Assembly (NCBI GenBank): GCA_036403155.1
Contig: DASWRM010000034.1
Span: forward strand, 62,001-126,000
Direction of reading: 5' to 3'
DNA: 64,000 nucleotides
Source: Gaiellales bacterium
GTDB taxonomy: Bacteria; Actinomycetota; Thermoleophilia; Gaiellales; JAICJC01
Below the pieces are notes generated by a model. That model saw only the letters and a list, made by a program, of their open reading frames with translations, was not told the DNA's origin and did no database searches. Positions 53,136-61,515 of the stretch are shown here, piece after piece. Position 1 is the first letter of the stretch; every line of letters begins with the position of its first letter. The translations under genes and the position numbers were made by a program.

Positions 53136-53163
53136 GCCCGGGAGCCATGAACCGCAGCCTTGC

Positions 53164-53169
53164 TACGGT
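53164..53169 (+). promoter_or_regulatory. -10 box of a leaderless promoter (second ABC exporter)
   Basis: TACGGT, only 5 bases before ATG 53175, the shortest gap in the window. Confidence 0.5.
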
Positions 53170-53174
53170 GAGCC

Positions 53175-54107
53175 ATGGCAGCCATCGACGTCCGCGACCT
53201 GCGCAAGAGCTTCCAGGCCCGGCGAGGCGCCCCGGTCGAGGCGGTGGCCGGCATCACGTTCTCCGTCGACGCAGGCGAGCGGCTCGCCTACATCGGCCCG
53301 AACGGCGCCGGGAAGTCGACGTCGATCAAGATGCTGACCGGGATCCTTCACCCCTCCTCGGGCGACGCGACCGTGCTCGGGATCATCCCATGGAAGCGCC
53401 GCCGGGAGCTGGCGGCCCGGATCGGGACGCTGTTCGGGCAGCGCTCGCAGCTCTGGTACCAGCTGACGCCGCGGCAGACGTACTCCCTGCTCGCGCGCAT
53501 CTACCGCATCCCGGGCGACGAGGAGCGCCGCCGCATCGGCGAGCTGGGTGACCTGCTCGAAGCCACGCAGCTGTTCGACCAGCCCGTGCGCGGCCTGTCG
53601 CTCGGGCAGCGGATGCGGTGCGAGCTGGTCGCCAGCATGCTGCACGCGCCGGAGGTGCTGTTCCTCGACGAGCCCACGATCGGGCTGGATCTCGTCGCCA
53701 AGTCCAGATTCCGTGACCTGATCGTGCGCATCAACCAGGAGCGCAACACGACCATCCTGCTCACATCGCACGACGTCTCGGACATCGAGCAGGTGGCGCG
53801 CCGGGTGATGGTGATCAACCACGGACGGCTGATCTATGACGACCGCGTGTCCGTCATGCGACGCGCGCTGCTCGGGACGAAGATGCTCGACGTGCGGTTC
53901 GAGCAACCGCCGGAGACCGTCGACGTGGACGGCGCACGCCTGGTCAAGCTGTCCGGGGCCGGAGCGAAGCTCGAGGTGGACACGAGCCGCCGGCCGATCC
54001 GCAGCGTCCTCGACGACCTGCTCGACCGCTACGACGTCGTCGACATCTCCGTGGCCGACCCCCCGCTCGAGGAGATCGTCTCGCACATCTACGCGAGGCC
54101 GCTGTGA
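53175..54107 (+). CDS. ABC-2 type exporter, ATP-binding subunit
   Basis: 310 residues. Walker A GPNGAGKSTS, Q-loop in TLFGQRSQLW, signature region LSLGQRMRCEL, Walker B VLFLDEPTIGLDL and H-loop LTSHDVSDIEQ. The signature reads LSLGQ rather than LSGGQ, as in the group of ATPases that pairs with DUF990-type permeases. First gene of a three-gene exporter (ATPase plus two different permeases), coupled by GTGA. Confidence 0.9.
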   Translation: MAAIDVRDLRKSFQARRGAPVEAVAGITFSVDAGERLAYIGPNGAGKSTSIKMLTGILHPSSGDATVLGIIPWKRRRELAARIGTLFGQRSQLWYQLTPRQTYSLLARIYRIPGDEERRRIGELGDLLEATQLFDQPVRGLSLGQRMRCELVASMLHAPEVLFLDEPTIGLDLVAKSRFRDLIVRINQERNTTILLTSHDVSDIEQVARRVMVINHGRLIYDDRVSVMRRALLGTKMLDVRFEQPPETVDVDGARLVKLSGAGAKLEVDTSRRPIRSVLDDLLDRYDVVDISVADPPLEEIVSHIYARPL

Positions 54108-54880
54108 CGCCGTACCTGGCCGGCTGGCGGCTGGGGTTGCTGCGAACGCTCCGGTCGCCGGGCGACCTGGCCGTGCGCGTCGGCTTCTTCGCGATCATCC
54201 TGGTCGTCATGTCGGCGCTCTGGGGAGCCGCCACCTCGGCGCACGGGGGCCATCTCGACGGCTACACGCATGCGTCGCTGCTCTGGTACGTGCTCGCCGC
54301 CCAGACCGCCGTGCTCGGCGTCCGGCCGCGGTCCGTGGAGGAGATCGGCGACGAGATCGGCGGCGGGACGATCGCGATCCAGATGCTGCGCCCGGTGTCG
54401 GTGGTGGGCCTCCGCATGGCCGTCGACCTCGGCGAGGCGTGCGCCCGGCTGGCCGCGGCATTCCCGGCCGGAGCCCTCCTCACCTGGCTGTTCGCGGGCC
54501 GGCCGCCGTCGTGGGCCGGCGTGGCGCTGTCCGTGCCATCGGTCGTGCTGGCGGCGTGGGCGAACATCGCCTCCAGCCACGCGTTCGGCGGGATCGCATT
54601 CTGGCTGCTCGACGCCAAGTCGACGTGGTTCGTCTACCAGAAGCTCGTGTTCCTTCCCGGCGGCATGCTGATCCCGCTCGAGATCCTGCCCAGGCCGCTC
54701 GAGATCGCCAGCCTGGCGCTGCCCTTCGCGACGATGGCATACGCCCCCGGCCGTATCGCCTCGGGCGACGTCAATCCGCTGCTGCTCGTGTGGCAGGCCG
54801 GCTGGCTCGCTGCCCTGCTCGCCCTCGCGGCCGCCGTGTTCGCCGCCGGGGAGCGGCGGCTCCAGGTGATGGGCGGATGA
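54104..54880 (+). CDS. ABC-2 type exporter, permease subunit 1
   Basis: 258 residues, about six transmembrane helices. Starts at GTG 54104 inside the ATPase stop. RSVEEIGDEIGGGTIAIQMLRPVSV and the FLPGGMLIPLEILPRPLEIAS segment are typical of the permease family that works as a heterodimer in this three-gene layout. Substrate unknown. Confidence 0.85.
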   Translation: MTPYLAGWRLGLLRTLRSPGDLAVRVGFFAIILVVMSALWGAATSAHGGHLDGYTHASLLWYVLAAQTAVLGVRPRSVEEIGDEIGGGTIAIQMLRPVSVVGLRMAVDLGEACARLAAAFPAGALLTWLFAGRPPSWAGVALSVPSVVLAAWANIASSHAFGGIAFWLLDAKSTWFVYQKLVFLPGGMLIPLEILPRPLEIASLALPFATMAYAPGRIASGDVNPLLLVWQAGWLAALLALAAAVFAAGERRLQVMGG

Positions 54881-55644
54881 GCGCGGTCGCGAGCACGCTT
54901 CGCGCCTCCGCGGCCGACGCGCTCGCGAACCGCCGCTCGTTCTGGTTCCAGGTCGGGCTGATGGTCGCGAACGACGTCACCTGGATCGCATTCTGGGTGC
55001 TCTTCTTCGACCGCGTCGGCACCCTCAACGGCTGGCGGACGCACGACGTGATCGTCCTGTTCTGCATCCTGCTGACGACCGCGGGCACGGTTCTGGGCCT
55101 GTTCGCGAACAGCCGGCGCATCGGCCAGCTCGCGGCCGACGGTGGGCTCGACGAGACGCTCGTGCTGCCGGTCTCGCCGCTCTCGCACATCCTCGCCAGC
55201 CGCATCGACGCCGCGAACACCGGCGACCTGCTCTTCGGCCCGGTGCTGTTCGCACTGGCCGGCCACCCGACGGTCGAGCGCACAGCCGTCTACGTGCTCG
55301 GATCGGTCGCCGGGTCGGTCGTGCTGGCCGGCTTCCTCGTGGCGTGCGGGGCACTGACGCTGTTCGTGGGCGGACGCGGCGAGCAGGCGGACCTCGGGTT
55401 CAACGCGATCCTGATCTTCGCCAGCTATCCGCTCGACCTCTTCGGCGGTGCCACCAAGGTGCTGCTGTTCACGGCCGTCCCCGCCGCCTTCGTGACCGGG
55501 GTGCCGTCGCGGCTCGTCCGCAGCTTCGACACCGGGCAGGCGCTGCTGCTCGTCGCCGTCGCGTGCCTGTTCGCGGGACTCGGCTGGGGCCTGTTCCAGC
55601 TCGGCCTGCGCCGCTACAGCTCGGGGTCGATCTGGACGCGCTAG
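54877..55644 (+). CDS. ABC-2 type exporter, permease subunit 2
   Basis: 255 residues, about six transmembrane helices. Overlaps the previous permease (ATGA). Contains IGQLAADGGLDETLVLPVSPLSHILASRID and GFNAILIFASYPLDLFGG, features of the DUF990 permease family. Forms the heterodimeric channel with subunit 1. The AzlC-like gene begins soon after, so the AzlCD pair may share this transcript. Confidence 0.85.
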   Translation: MSAVASTLRASAADALANRRSFWFQVGLMVANDVTWIAFWVLFFDRVGTLNGWRTHDVIVLFCILLTTAGTVLGLFANSRRIGQLAADGGLDETLVLPVSPLSHILASRIDAANTGDLLFGPVLFALAGHPTVERTAVYVLGSVAGSVVLAGFLVACGALTLFVGGRGEQADLGFNAILIFASYPLDLFGGATKVLLFTAVPAAFVTGVPSRLVRSFDTGQALLLVAVACLFAGLGWGLFQLGLRRYSSGSIWTR

Positions 55645-55676
55645 CGACCGGGCGCCGCTCGATCGCGCGGACGGCC

Positions 55677-56309
55677 GTGGCGATCGGCGTTGCCACGGGA
55701 ACCTACGGGATCTCGTTCGGGGTGCTGTCCGTCGCAGCCGGGCTGACCGTGGCCCAGACCTGCGCGATGTCGCTGCTCGTGTTCACCGGCGCATCCCAGT
55801 TCGCCGCGGTCGGGGTGATCGGCGCCGGCGGGTCGGCGGCGGCAGCGCTCGCGCCGGCGCTGCTGCTCGCCGGCCGAAATGCGCTCTACGGGCTCTCCCT
55901 CGTGCCGGTGCTGCGCGGCCGCGCCGCGGCCCGCGCGCTGCAGGCGCACCTCATCATCGACGAGACGACGGCGATGGCCCGGGCGCAGCGCGACCCCGAG
56001 ACCGCCCGGTACGCCTTTCTCGCAACCGGCGCGAGCGTGTTCGTCTGCTGGAACGCGGGAACGGCGATCAGGGCGGCGGCGGGCTCGGGACTCGCCCATC
56101 CCTCGGCGCTCGGGCTCGATGCGATGTTCCCCGCCGCATTCCTGGCGCTGCTCGTCCCGCAGCTCCGCCGGCGCGGCGCCCCGGCCGCGGCGGTCGCGGG
56201 CGCGGCGATCGCCACGGTGCTCGTCCCGCTCACCGCGGCGGGCGTGCCGATCCTGGCGTCGGCGCTGGGCGTGCTCGCCGGGCTGGCCGGGGCCCGGAGG
56301 GCGCCGTGA
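55677..56309 (+). CDS. azlC: AzlC-family branched-chain amino acid exporter subunit
   Basis: At least 210 residues with about seven hydrophobic helices. GVATGTYGISFGVLSVAAGLTVAQ, then FTGASQFAAVGVIGAG and LAGRNALYGLSLVP, are the AzlC signatures. Works with AzlD to export branched-chain amino acids. The start is unclear: GTG 55677 gives a protein with a short N-terminus, while a CTG at 55632 would restore about 15 typical residues; no ATG is in frame before that. Coupled to azlD by GTGA. Confidence 0.82.
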   Translation: MAIGVATGTYGISFGVLSVAAGLTVAQTCAMSLLVFTGASQFAAVGVIGAGGSAAAALAPALLLAGRNALYGLSLVPVLRGRAAARALQAHLIIDETTAMARAQRDPETARYAFLATGASVFVCWNAGTAIRAAAGSGLAHPSALGLDAMFPAAFLALLVPQLRRRGAPAAAVAGAAIATVLVPLTAAGVPILASALGVLAGLAGARRAP

Positions 56310-56605
56310 GCTGGGCGGCGGTGCTGGCGCTCGCCGCCGGCTCCTACGCACTGAAGGCGGTCGGACCGCTGGCGGTCGGCCGCCGGCGCCTGCCCGATGG
56401 GGCGATCGGAGTGCTCGAGCTGCTCAGCATCCCGCTGCTGGCGGCGCTGGTCGCGGTGCAGACGCTGAACGACGACGGCCGGCTGGTGCTCGACGCTCGC
56501 GTCCCGGCCGTTGCCGTCGCCGGCGTGCTGGTGTGGCGCCGTGCCCCGTTCCTGGTCGTCGTGTTCGCCGCGGCGGCGACCGCCGCGCTGCTGCGGCTTG
56601 TCTAG
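56306..56605 (+). CDS. azlD: AzlD-family transporter subunit
   Basis: 99 residues, three to four transmembrane helices with the family pattern (SYALKAVGPLAVG, LLSIPLLAALVAVQTL, LVWRRAPFLVVVFAAA). Small partner of AzlC. GTG 56306 overlaps the azlC stop. Only four bases separate its stop from the convergent IMPase gene, with no room for a terminator. Confidence 0.85.
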   Translation: MSWAAVLALAAGSYALKAVGPLAVGRRRLPDGAIGVLELLSIPLLAALVAVQTLNDDGRLVLDARVPAVAVAGVLVWRRAPFLVVVFAAAATAALLRLV

Positions 56606-56609
56606 CCGG

Positions 56610-57425
56610 TCAACCGTCCGGCCAGAGCAGACCCGACAGCCGGTGGGCCATCTCTGGGTCGCGCGCGGCCACGATGCGCGTGCGTGACTCGAGGTCGAGC
56701 GGCAGCGCCGCCGCGTCGGGCGTAAGGACGTGGCCGCCGGCCTCCCGCACGATCAGGGTCGCGGCGGCGATGTCCACCGAGCGCGACGGCTTCAGTGAGG
56801 CGACGCCGTCGAGCCGGCCGTCAGCAAGCTGGCAGAGCGACAGCGCCAGCGCCCCGAGTATGCGGATCCGCCCCACCTCGCCGTCCAGGCGGCCGGCCGC
56901 CTCAGAGATCAGCGCGGCGTTGGTCGCCTCGAAGTCAACGATCCCGAGCCGGGCCTTGGGGCGCACGCCGCCGAGCGGCCGGCCGCAGACCGTTGCGCCC
57001 TCCCCGGCGGTGGCGACCCACTCCTCGCGGTTGCCCAGGTCGAGCACGTACCCGAACTGGACGTCGTCCAGCGAGGGCCCGTCGGCGAAGGCGATCGAGA
57101 TGCAGTAGAACGGCAGCGAGCGCTTGGCGTTCAGCGATCCGTCGATCGGGTCGACGACCACCACCCACGGGCTGCCCTCGTCGCCGAAGCGGCGCTCGCC
57201 GAGCTCCTCGGAGACCAGCCGGAAGGAGATGCCGCGCTCGGCCAGCCGCTCCAGGTGGTCGACGACAAGCTGCTCGGCCCCCGCGTCGATCACCGTCGTG
57301 TCGTCGCCTCCCTCCCCGCGGCCGACGACCGGCTCGCGGTCGTCACGCGTCGGGAGCTCGGACAGCAGACGGCGGACGTCGGCGGCGATCGCCTGGCAGA
57401 ACTCGAGCCAGGCGGCGTCCCTCAC
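56610..57425 (-). CDS. Inositol monophosphatase family protein
   Basis: 271 residues. Mg-dependent phosphatase fold with GDDTTVIDAGAEQ, the SEELGERRFG acidic site, VVVDPIDGSLNAKRSLPFYCISIA (DPIDG core) and a late Asp in SVDIAAATLIVREAGG. The usual W-D in the last motif is S-V-D here, so the substrate pocket may differ. Possible substrates are inositol-, fructose- or adenosine-phosphates. GTG 57425 overlaps the DUF1015 stop, so it is the second gene of that operon. Confidence 0.85.
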   Translation of the reverse strand: MRDAAWLEFCQAIAADVRRLLSELPTRDDREPVVGRGEGGDDTTVIDAGAEQLVVDHLERLAERGISFRLVSEELGERRFGDEGSPWVVVVDPIDGSLNAKRSLPFYCISIAFADGPSLDDVQFGYVLDLGNREEWVATAGEGATVCGRPLGGVRPKARLGIVDFEATNAALISEAAGRLDGEVGRIRILGALALSLCQLADGRLDGVASLKPSRSVDIAAATLIVREAGGHVLTPDAAALPLDLESRTRIVAARDPEMAHRLSGLLWPDG

Positions 57426-58711
57426 TCGGCGCGGAGGGGGTTGAGCAGGAACCCCGTGGCCAGCTTGGGGAAGAAGTACGTCGACTTCTGCGGCATCACG
57501 CGGCCGGCCGCGGCAACGGCCTGCACCTGCTCGACGGTCGGCGCTCGCAGCAGGAACGCGCTCGAAGCCTCGCCGGAGTCGACCATCGACGCCGCGGCGT
57601 CGAGCCCCCGCACGTACCGCACCTGGTCGGTGACGAGGAACTGATCGGTATCGAGGCCCAGCAGCGGGGCGAGCACGAGCGCCTCCAGCACGGCCGCGTC
57701 GACGGCGCGCAGGGCCTTCGGCGTGCCGGGCATGGCCATCATGACGGTGCTCGTGTCGCGCACCTGTGCGATCAGCGGGGCGCGCTCCGGGCCGCGCCAC
57801 AGCGCAAAGGCAACCGTCCCGGAATCGATGCCGCCGAGCTCGCTCTCGACGTGCGCCGGGGACGTGCCGGGGGGCAGCTCGCGTACGGAGAACGCACTCA
57901 GGAAGCGCGGGTCGACCTCGCGCTGCGCCACGATCACGCGGTGGGTCGGGTAGACCGCCAGCCCCTCACCGTGGAGGTTCGCGAGATACATCAGGACGAA
58001 GTCGTACGGCCGGTCCTCGCCGGGATCGCCGTCCCGCTCGCGCTGCTCCGAGCGGTACGCCAGGGCGGTCTCGTAGCGGTGATGGCCGTCGGCGATCAGG
58101 ATCTCGCGCCCGGCCAGCGCGTCCTGCGCCGCGGAGATCGCCTCCCGGCCGGCCGCGCGCCAGAAGCGATGAACCGTGCCGTCGGCGTCGGTTGCCTCCA
58201 TGTCCGGGACCCGGTCACCCGGCTGCAACGCCGCCCGGGCGCCGCTTTCGGGATCGTCGTAGAGCGCGAAGATCGGCGAGATGTTCGTCGCCGTCGCCCG
58301 CAGGAGGTCGAGCCGGCCCTGCTTCGCGTGCGCATGCGTGCGCTCGTGCGGCCGGACCCGGCCCTCCTCGTAGGGCGACAGCCGCACGGCGGAGAAGAAC
58401 CCGGCACGCGTGCGGTCGACGCCGTCCGGCCCGGTGAAGCGCTGTTCGTGCCACCACACGGCCGGCTGCTCGTCCCGGTGAAGGATGCCGTCGCGCCGCC
58501 ATTCGTGCAGGAGCTGGGCCGCGGCGTTGGGCGTCTCGGGCAGCTCAAGCCGCACCACGTTGTGCTCGTCCCTGCGCAGCAGCGCGTCGCGGTCGGCAGG
58601 TGAGATGACGTCGTAGGGAGGCGCCACGACGTCGTCGAGGGCCACGCGGGCCGCGTCGTAGCGCAGTGCGCGGAGCGGCTCCAGCGCGGTGCGGGTCGTC
58701 GTCTCCGCCAT
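57422..58711 (-). CDS. DUF1015 family protein
   Basis: 429 residues, typical length. Family marks: VVAPPYDVISPADRDALL, NVVRLELPE, the IADGHHRYETALAYR motif near residue 205 and FFPKLATGFLLNPL at the end. The family is conserved but has no firmly known activity; it is often next to serine or one-carbon genes. Here it precedes an IMPase-like phosphatase in the same unit. Confidence 0.9.
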   Translation of the reverse strand: MAETTTRTALEPLRALRYDAARVALDDVVAPPYDVISPADRDALLRRDEHNVVRLELPETPNAAAQLLHEWRRDGILHRDEQPAVWWHEQRFTGPDGVDRTRAGFFSAVRLSPYEEGRVRPHERTHAHAKQGRLDLLRATATNISPIFALYDDPESGARAALQPGDRVPDMEATDADGTVHRFWRAAGREAISAAQDALAGREILIADGHHRYETALAYRSEQRERDGDPGEDRPYDFVLMYLANLHGEGLAVYPTHRVIVAQREVDPRFLSAFSVRELPPGTSPAHVESELGGIDSGTVAFALWRGPERAPLIAQVRDTSTVMMAMPGTPKALRAVDAAVLEALVLAPLLGLDTDQFLVTDQVRYVRGLDAAASMVDSGEASSAFLLRAPTVEQVQAVAAAGRVMPQKSTYFFPKLATGFLLNPLRAE

Positions 58712-58718
58712 CGCCGTC

Positions 58719-58724
58719 AGTCTA
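58719..58724 (-). promoter_or_regulatory. -10 box of a leaderless promoter (DUF1015 gene)
   Basis: TAGACT on the minus strand, 7 bases before ATG 58711. Confidence 0.6.
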
Positions 58725-58736
58725 CTTCCCGTGGAA

Positions 58737-58742
58737 TAGACT
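58737..58742 (+). promoter_or_regulatory. -10 box of a leaderless promoter (YhaM-like gene)
   Basis: TAGACT, 9 bases before ATG 58752. It is identical to, and 12 bases from, the divergent -10 box at 58724-58719. Confidence 0.6.
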
Positions 58743-58751
58743 GGCTGCGTC

Positions 58752-59597
58752 ATGGCCGAGGGCACCTACGTCTCGGAGCTCGAGGAGGGGGCCCTCGTCG
58801 AGGCCACCTTCGCCGTCCAGCGCAAGCGCACGCGCCGGACGCGAAACGGCGACGCGTTCCTCTCGCTCGAGCTCGCCGACCGCACCGGCCGCGTGCCCGC
58901 GGTGGTCTGGAACGACGTCAACCTCCTGGCCGGCAGGTTCGACGAGGGGGACACCGTGCGCGTGCTGGGGAGGGTGGAGACGTACGACGGCCGGCCCCAG
59001 ATCGCAGTCAGGGACGTGCAGCGGCTCGACGCCGGCGACGCGCTGGAGCTGGTGCCGGGATCGAGGCGGGACGCCGACACGCTCGACGGAATGCTCGAGT
59101 TCCTGGCCGGTGAGATCCACGACGCTGGACTGGCGGCGCTCGTCGGCGTCTTCCTCGACGACGCCCGGTACCGCGGCCGCCTGCGCGCCGCGGCCGCCTC
59201 CGAGACGCACCATGCCTACGCGGGCGGCCTGCTGGAGCACACCGTCGCCGTCGCCACGCTCTGCCGCGAGGCGGCCGGCCTGCACCCCCGCCTGAAGAGC
59301 GATCTCCTGCTTGCGGCCGCACTGCTCCACGACGCCGGCCGCACCGAGACGTTCCGGCCGGGCGTGACGATTGCGGTGTCCGAGGAGGGGCGCCTGCTCG
59401 GGCACGTCCTTGCCGGCGTTCGGATGATCGACGCCGCGGCTCGCACGGTGGCGATCGACGACGAGCGCCTGCTGCCGCTGCTGAACGCCGTCGCGGGCCA
59501 CCACGGGCCCTTCGAGGGCCGGCGGCTGGAGACGCCAGAGTCGGTCTGCCTGTTCCAGGCGAACCTGCTCGACGCCCGCACCGCTGAGTCGTTCTAG
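58752..59597 (+). CDS. YhaM-like 3'-5' exonuclease (OB fold plus HD domain)
   Basis: 281 residues. An OB-fold domain (about 8-98, FAVQRKRTRRTRNGDAFLSLELAD and VRVLGRVETYDG) is followed by an HD phosphohydrolase domain with AGGLLEHTVAVA (His163), LLHDAGR (His193-Asp194), GHVLAG and GHHGPFEG. This is the build of YhaM/CBF1, a 3'-5' exoribonuclease or DNase. Cytoplasmic nucleic-acid processing. Its TAG stop is also the first half of the next gene's -10 box. Confidence 0.83.
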   Translation: MAEGTYVSELEEGALVEATFAVQRKRTRRTRNGDAFLSLELADRTGRVPAVVWNDVNLLAGRFDEGDTVRVLGRVETYDGRPQIAVRDVQRLDAGDALELVPGSRRDADTLDGMLEFLAGEIHDAGLAALVGVFLDDARYRGRLRAAAASETHHAYAGGLLEHTVAVATLCREAAGLHPRLKSDLLLAAALLHDAGRTETFRPGVTIAVSEEGRLLGHVLAGVRMIDAAARTVAIDDERLLPLLNAVAGHHGPFEGRRLETPESVCLFQANLLDARTAESF

Positions 59598-59600
59598 CCT
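59595..59600 (+). promoter_or_regulatory. -10 box overlapping a stop codon (methyltransferase gene)
   Basis: TAGCCT, 9 bases before ATG 59610. Its first three bases are the stop codon of the YhaM-like gene. Confidence 0.5.
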
Positions 59601-59609
59601 TTCGGGAGC

Positions 59610-60221
59610 ATGTTCGAGTACTACGACCGCCGGGCGCCGGAGTACGACGAGTGGTATCTCGGGACGGGGCTGTTCGCGACGCAGGAGCGCCCGGGCTGGG
59701 GCGACGAGCTCGACCAGCTGTGCCGGGCCATCGCTTCGTTGCCTGATATGACGACGCTCGACGTTGCGTGCGGCACGGCATTCCTCACGCGCCATCTGCG
59801 CGGGCCGGTGACGGCCATCGACCAGAGCGAGCGCATGGTCCAGATCGCTCGCGAACGGTTGCCCGGGGCGAGGGTGATGCAGGGCGAGGCGATCCCGCTG
59901 CCCTTTGCGAGCGCGAGCTTCGACCGCGTGTTCACCGGGCACTTCTACGGGCATCTGCGCGCCGGCGAGCGGGAGCGGTTCGTGTACGAGGCTCGCCGGG
60001 TGGGGCGCGAGCTGGTCGTCGTCGACTCGCACGAGCGGGTCGACCGCGGCGTCGAGGAGGAGCAGGAGCGGGTGCTCAACGACGGGTCCCTGCACTCCGT
60101 CTACAAGCGGTACTTCACCGCGGATCGTCTGCTCGCCGAGCTGGGTGCCGGCGAGGTGCTGCACGACGGGCGCTGGTTCGTCATGGTGCGGTCGCAATCC
60201 GGCAGTGCGCCGGTGGCGTAG
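59610..60221 (+). CDS. SAM-dependent methyltransferase (class I)
   Basis: 203 residues. SAM-binding motif I TLDVACGTAFLT (with Asp51 and Gly), motif II AIDQSERMV, and the substrate-side GEAIPLPFASASFDRVFTGHFYGHL. The start YYDRRAPEYDEWYLGTG matches class I methyltransferases of the Methyltransf_11 group. Target molecule unknown. Its TAG stop is again reused in the next gene's promoter. Confidence 0.8.
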   Translation: MFEYYDRRAPEYDEWYLGTGLFATQERPGWGDELDQLCRAIASLPDMTTLDVACGTAFLTRHLRGPVTAIDQSERMVQIARERLPGARVMQGEAIPLPFASASFDRVFTGHFYGHLRAGERERFVYEARRVGRELVVVDSHERVDRGVEEEQERVLNDGSLHSVYKRYFTADRLLAELGAGEVLHDGRWFVMVRSQSGSAPVA

Positions 60222-60224
60222 GAT
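60219..60224 (+). promoter_or_regulatory. -10 box overlapping a stop codon (thiol/GST-like gene)
   Basis: TAGGAT, 8 bases before ATG 60233; the first three bases are the stop of the methyltransferase gene. Confidence 0.55.
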
Positions 60225-60232
60225 CTCGTGCC

Positions 60233-60514
60233 ATGACCGTCAAGCTGCATCGCTGCTCGGGCACCGCCATCAAGGGCCCGCACCCATGCTGGGTCGCACA
60301 GCACGCGCTCGACGAGGCGGGCGTCGAGTACGACCTGGTGAAGCATCCGGTGCTGCGGCCGTTCCGCGGAGGGCTCAAGCAGCTGACCGGCCAGCGCAAG
60401 CTGCCGCTCGTGGAGTACGACGACGGGACGTTCCTGCGCGACTCGAAGACGATCGCCAAGCGCGCCACGGACGGCTCGCTGCAGCCGCCCGGCGAACGAG
60501 CGCCGCTTCCCTAG
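60233..60514 (+). CDS. Glutaredoxin/GST N-terminal-like small protein
   Basis: 93 residues. Thioredoxin-fold start VKLHRCSGTA, helix HPCWVAQHALDEAGVEYDLV, then QRKLPLVEYDDGTFLRDSKTIA, which holds the cis-Pro and the E/D-S motif of GST N-terminal domains. The normal C-x-x-C is replaced by Cys8 and Cys19, so classic thiol-disulfide exchange is uncertain. No C-terminal GST domain. Its stop shares CTAG with the convergent membrane-protein gene. Confidence 0.72.
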   Translation: MTVKLHRCSGTAIKGPHPCWVAQHALDEAGVEYDLVKHPVLRPFRGGLKQLTGQRKLPLVEYDDGTFLRDSKTIAKRATDGSLQPPGERAPLP

Positions 60515-61476
60515 CCCGGCTCGCCGAGGCCGGGCACCTGTCTGCGCGCGCGGTGCACCGCCGCGCCCGCGATTGCGAGCGCCACGCCGATCGCGACCAT
60601 GAGATACGCCCACTGCCGGTCACTGCGCGCGGGCTCGACCACGGCCGCCAGCGTCAGCAGCGCGCCGAGCGCGCCCAGCCAGAGCAGTCCCCCGATCTCT
60701 GCAACCGCCGCCAGTGCGAGCGACGCGAGCGCCGTCGCAAACAGCACGACCGCCCAGCTCGACACCCCGCTGTTTCCGCTCCGAACGGCGTCGGCGATAA
60801 CACCGACGGTGCCGGCGAGCTCCGCGAGCAGCGCCGCCAGATAGAGCGCCTGTGTCGCGACCGGCCGCGTCCATCCGAGAAGCGCCGCGCCCACGGCCGC
60901 CGCGATGATCGCCTGGACGAGGAACGTCCGGGCGATCGACCACGGGCCGGCGTCCGCCGCGAGGAACGCGGTCAGCGCGACGACCGAGGCGGCGGCCGCC
61001 CACGTCGTCAGACGCACCAGCCGCAGCGCGGGGTACATCCCTGCCGATACCGCAAGCGATATCAGCGCCGCCCACAGCCCGTACCCGCGCGACTGGCCCC
61101 ATGCCGACGAGGCGCCGACGAACGTCAGCCCGAGCACGATGTCGCCGACCGTGGCGCACAGCTCCACCTCCCAGGCCGGCCGCCGGATCCGGTCGAGCGC
61201 CACCGCACCGAGCAGCAGCACCGCCGGAAAGACGAACGGCGTGAGCTTCTGCGCGTCGCGCGACAGGTCGCCGTAGTCGATGATGTAGAGGAACGCCGCG
61301 CCGGCGATCGCGGTGAGCACTCCAAGCGCCCGGAACAGGCCGCCCGGGTCGATCGCTCGCTGCCGGTCGGCGCGCCCGAGCAGCCGTCTCAGGTCGGCGG
61401 GCGCGAGCGCCCCGGCGTCGAGGGCGCGCTCCGTGCGGTCCACCAGCTCGCGGTTGTGGGTGAGCGACCGGGCCAC
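60511..61476 (-). CDS. DUF2157-like polytopic membrane protein
   Basis: 321 residues. A soluble N-terminal helical region of about 50 residues (RTERALDAGALAPADLRRLLGR) is followed by about nine or ten transmembrane helices. The N-terminal part reads like the helical head of DUF2157-type proteins; the call is tentative. Function unknown. GTG 61476 is supported by the -10 box. Confidence 0.6.
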   Translation of the reverse strand: MARSLTHNRELVDRTERALDAGALAPADLRRLLGRADRQRAIDPGGLFRALGVLTAIAGAAFLYIIDYGDLSRDAQKLTPFVFPAVLLLGAVALDRIRRPAWEVELCATVGDIVLGLTFVGASSAWGQSRGYGLWAALISLAVSAGMYPALRLVRLTTWAAAASVVALTAFLAADAGPWSIARTFLVQAIIAAAVGAALLGWTRPVATQALYLAALLAELAGTVGVIADAVRSGNSGVSSWAVVLFATALASLALAAVAEIGGLLWLGALGALLTLAAVVEPARSDRQWAYLMVAIGVALAIAGAAVHRARRQVPGLGEPG

Positions 61477-61485
61477 CGCCCGACC

Positions 61486-61491
61486 ACGCTA
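61486..61491 (-). promoter_or_regulatory. -10 box of a leaderless promoter (DUF2157-like gene)
   Basis: TAGCGT on the minus strand, 9 bases before GTG 61476. Confidence 0.5.
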
Positions 61492-61515
61492 GCGGGCGCG
61501 GCGGATGAGCACCGA

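Noticed and set aside
55632-55676. Frameshift or pseudogene at the start of azlC
   Set aside because: All recognisable AzlC segments are in one open frame and azlD is coupled normally. The missing ATG is better explained by a GTG or rare CTG start.
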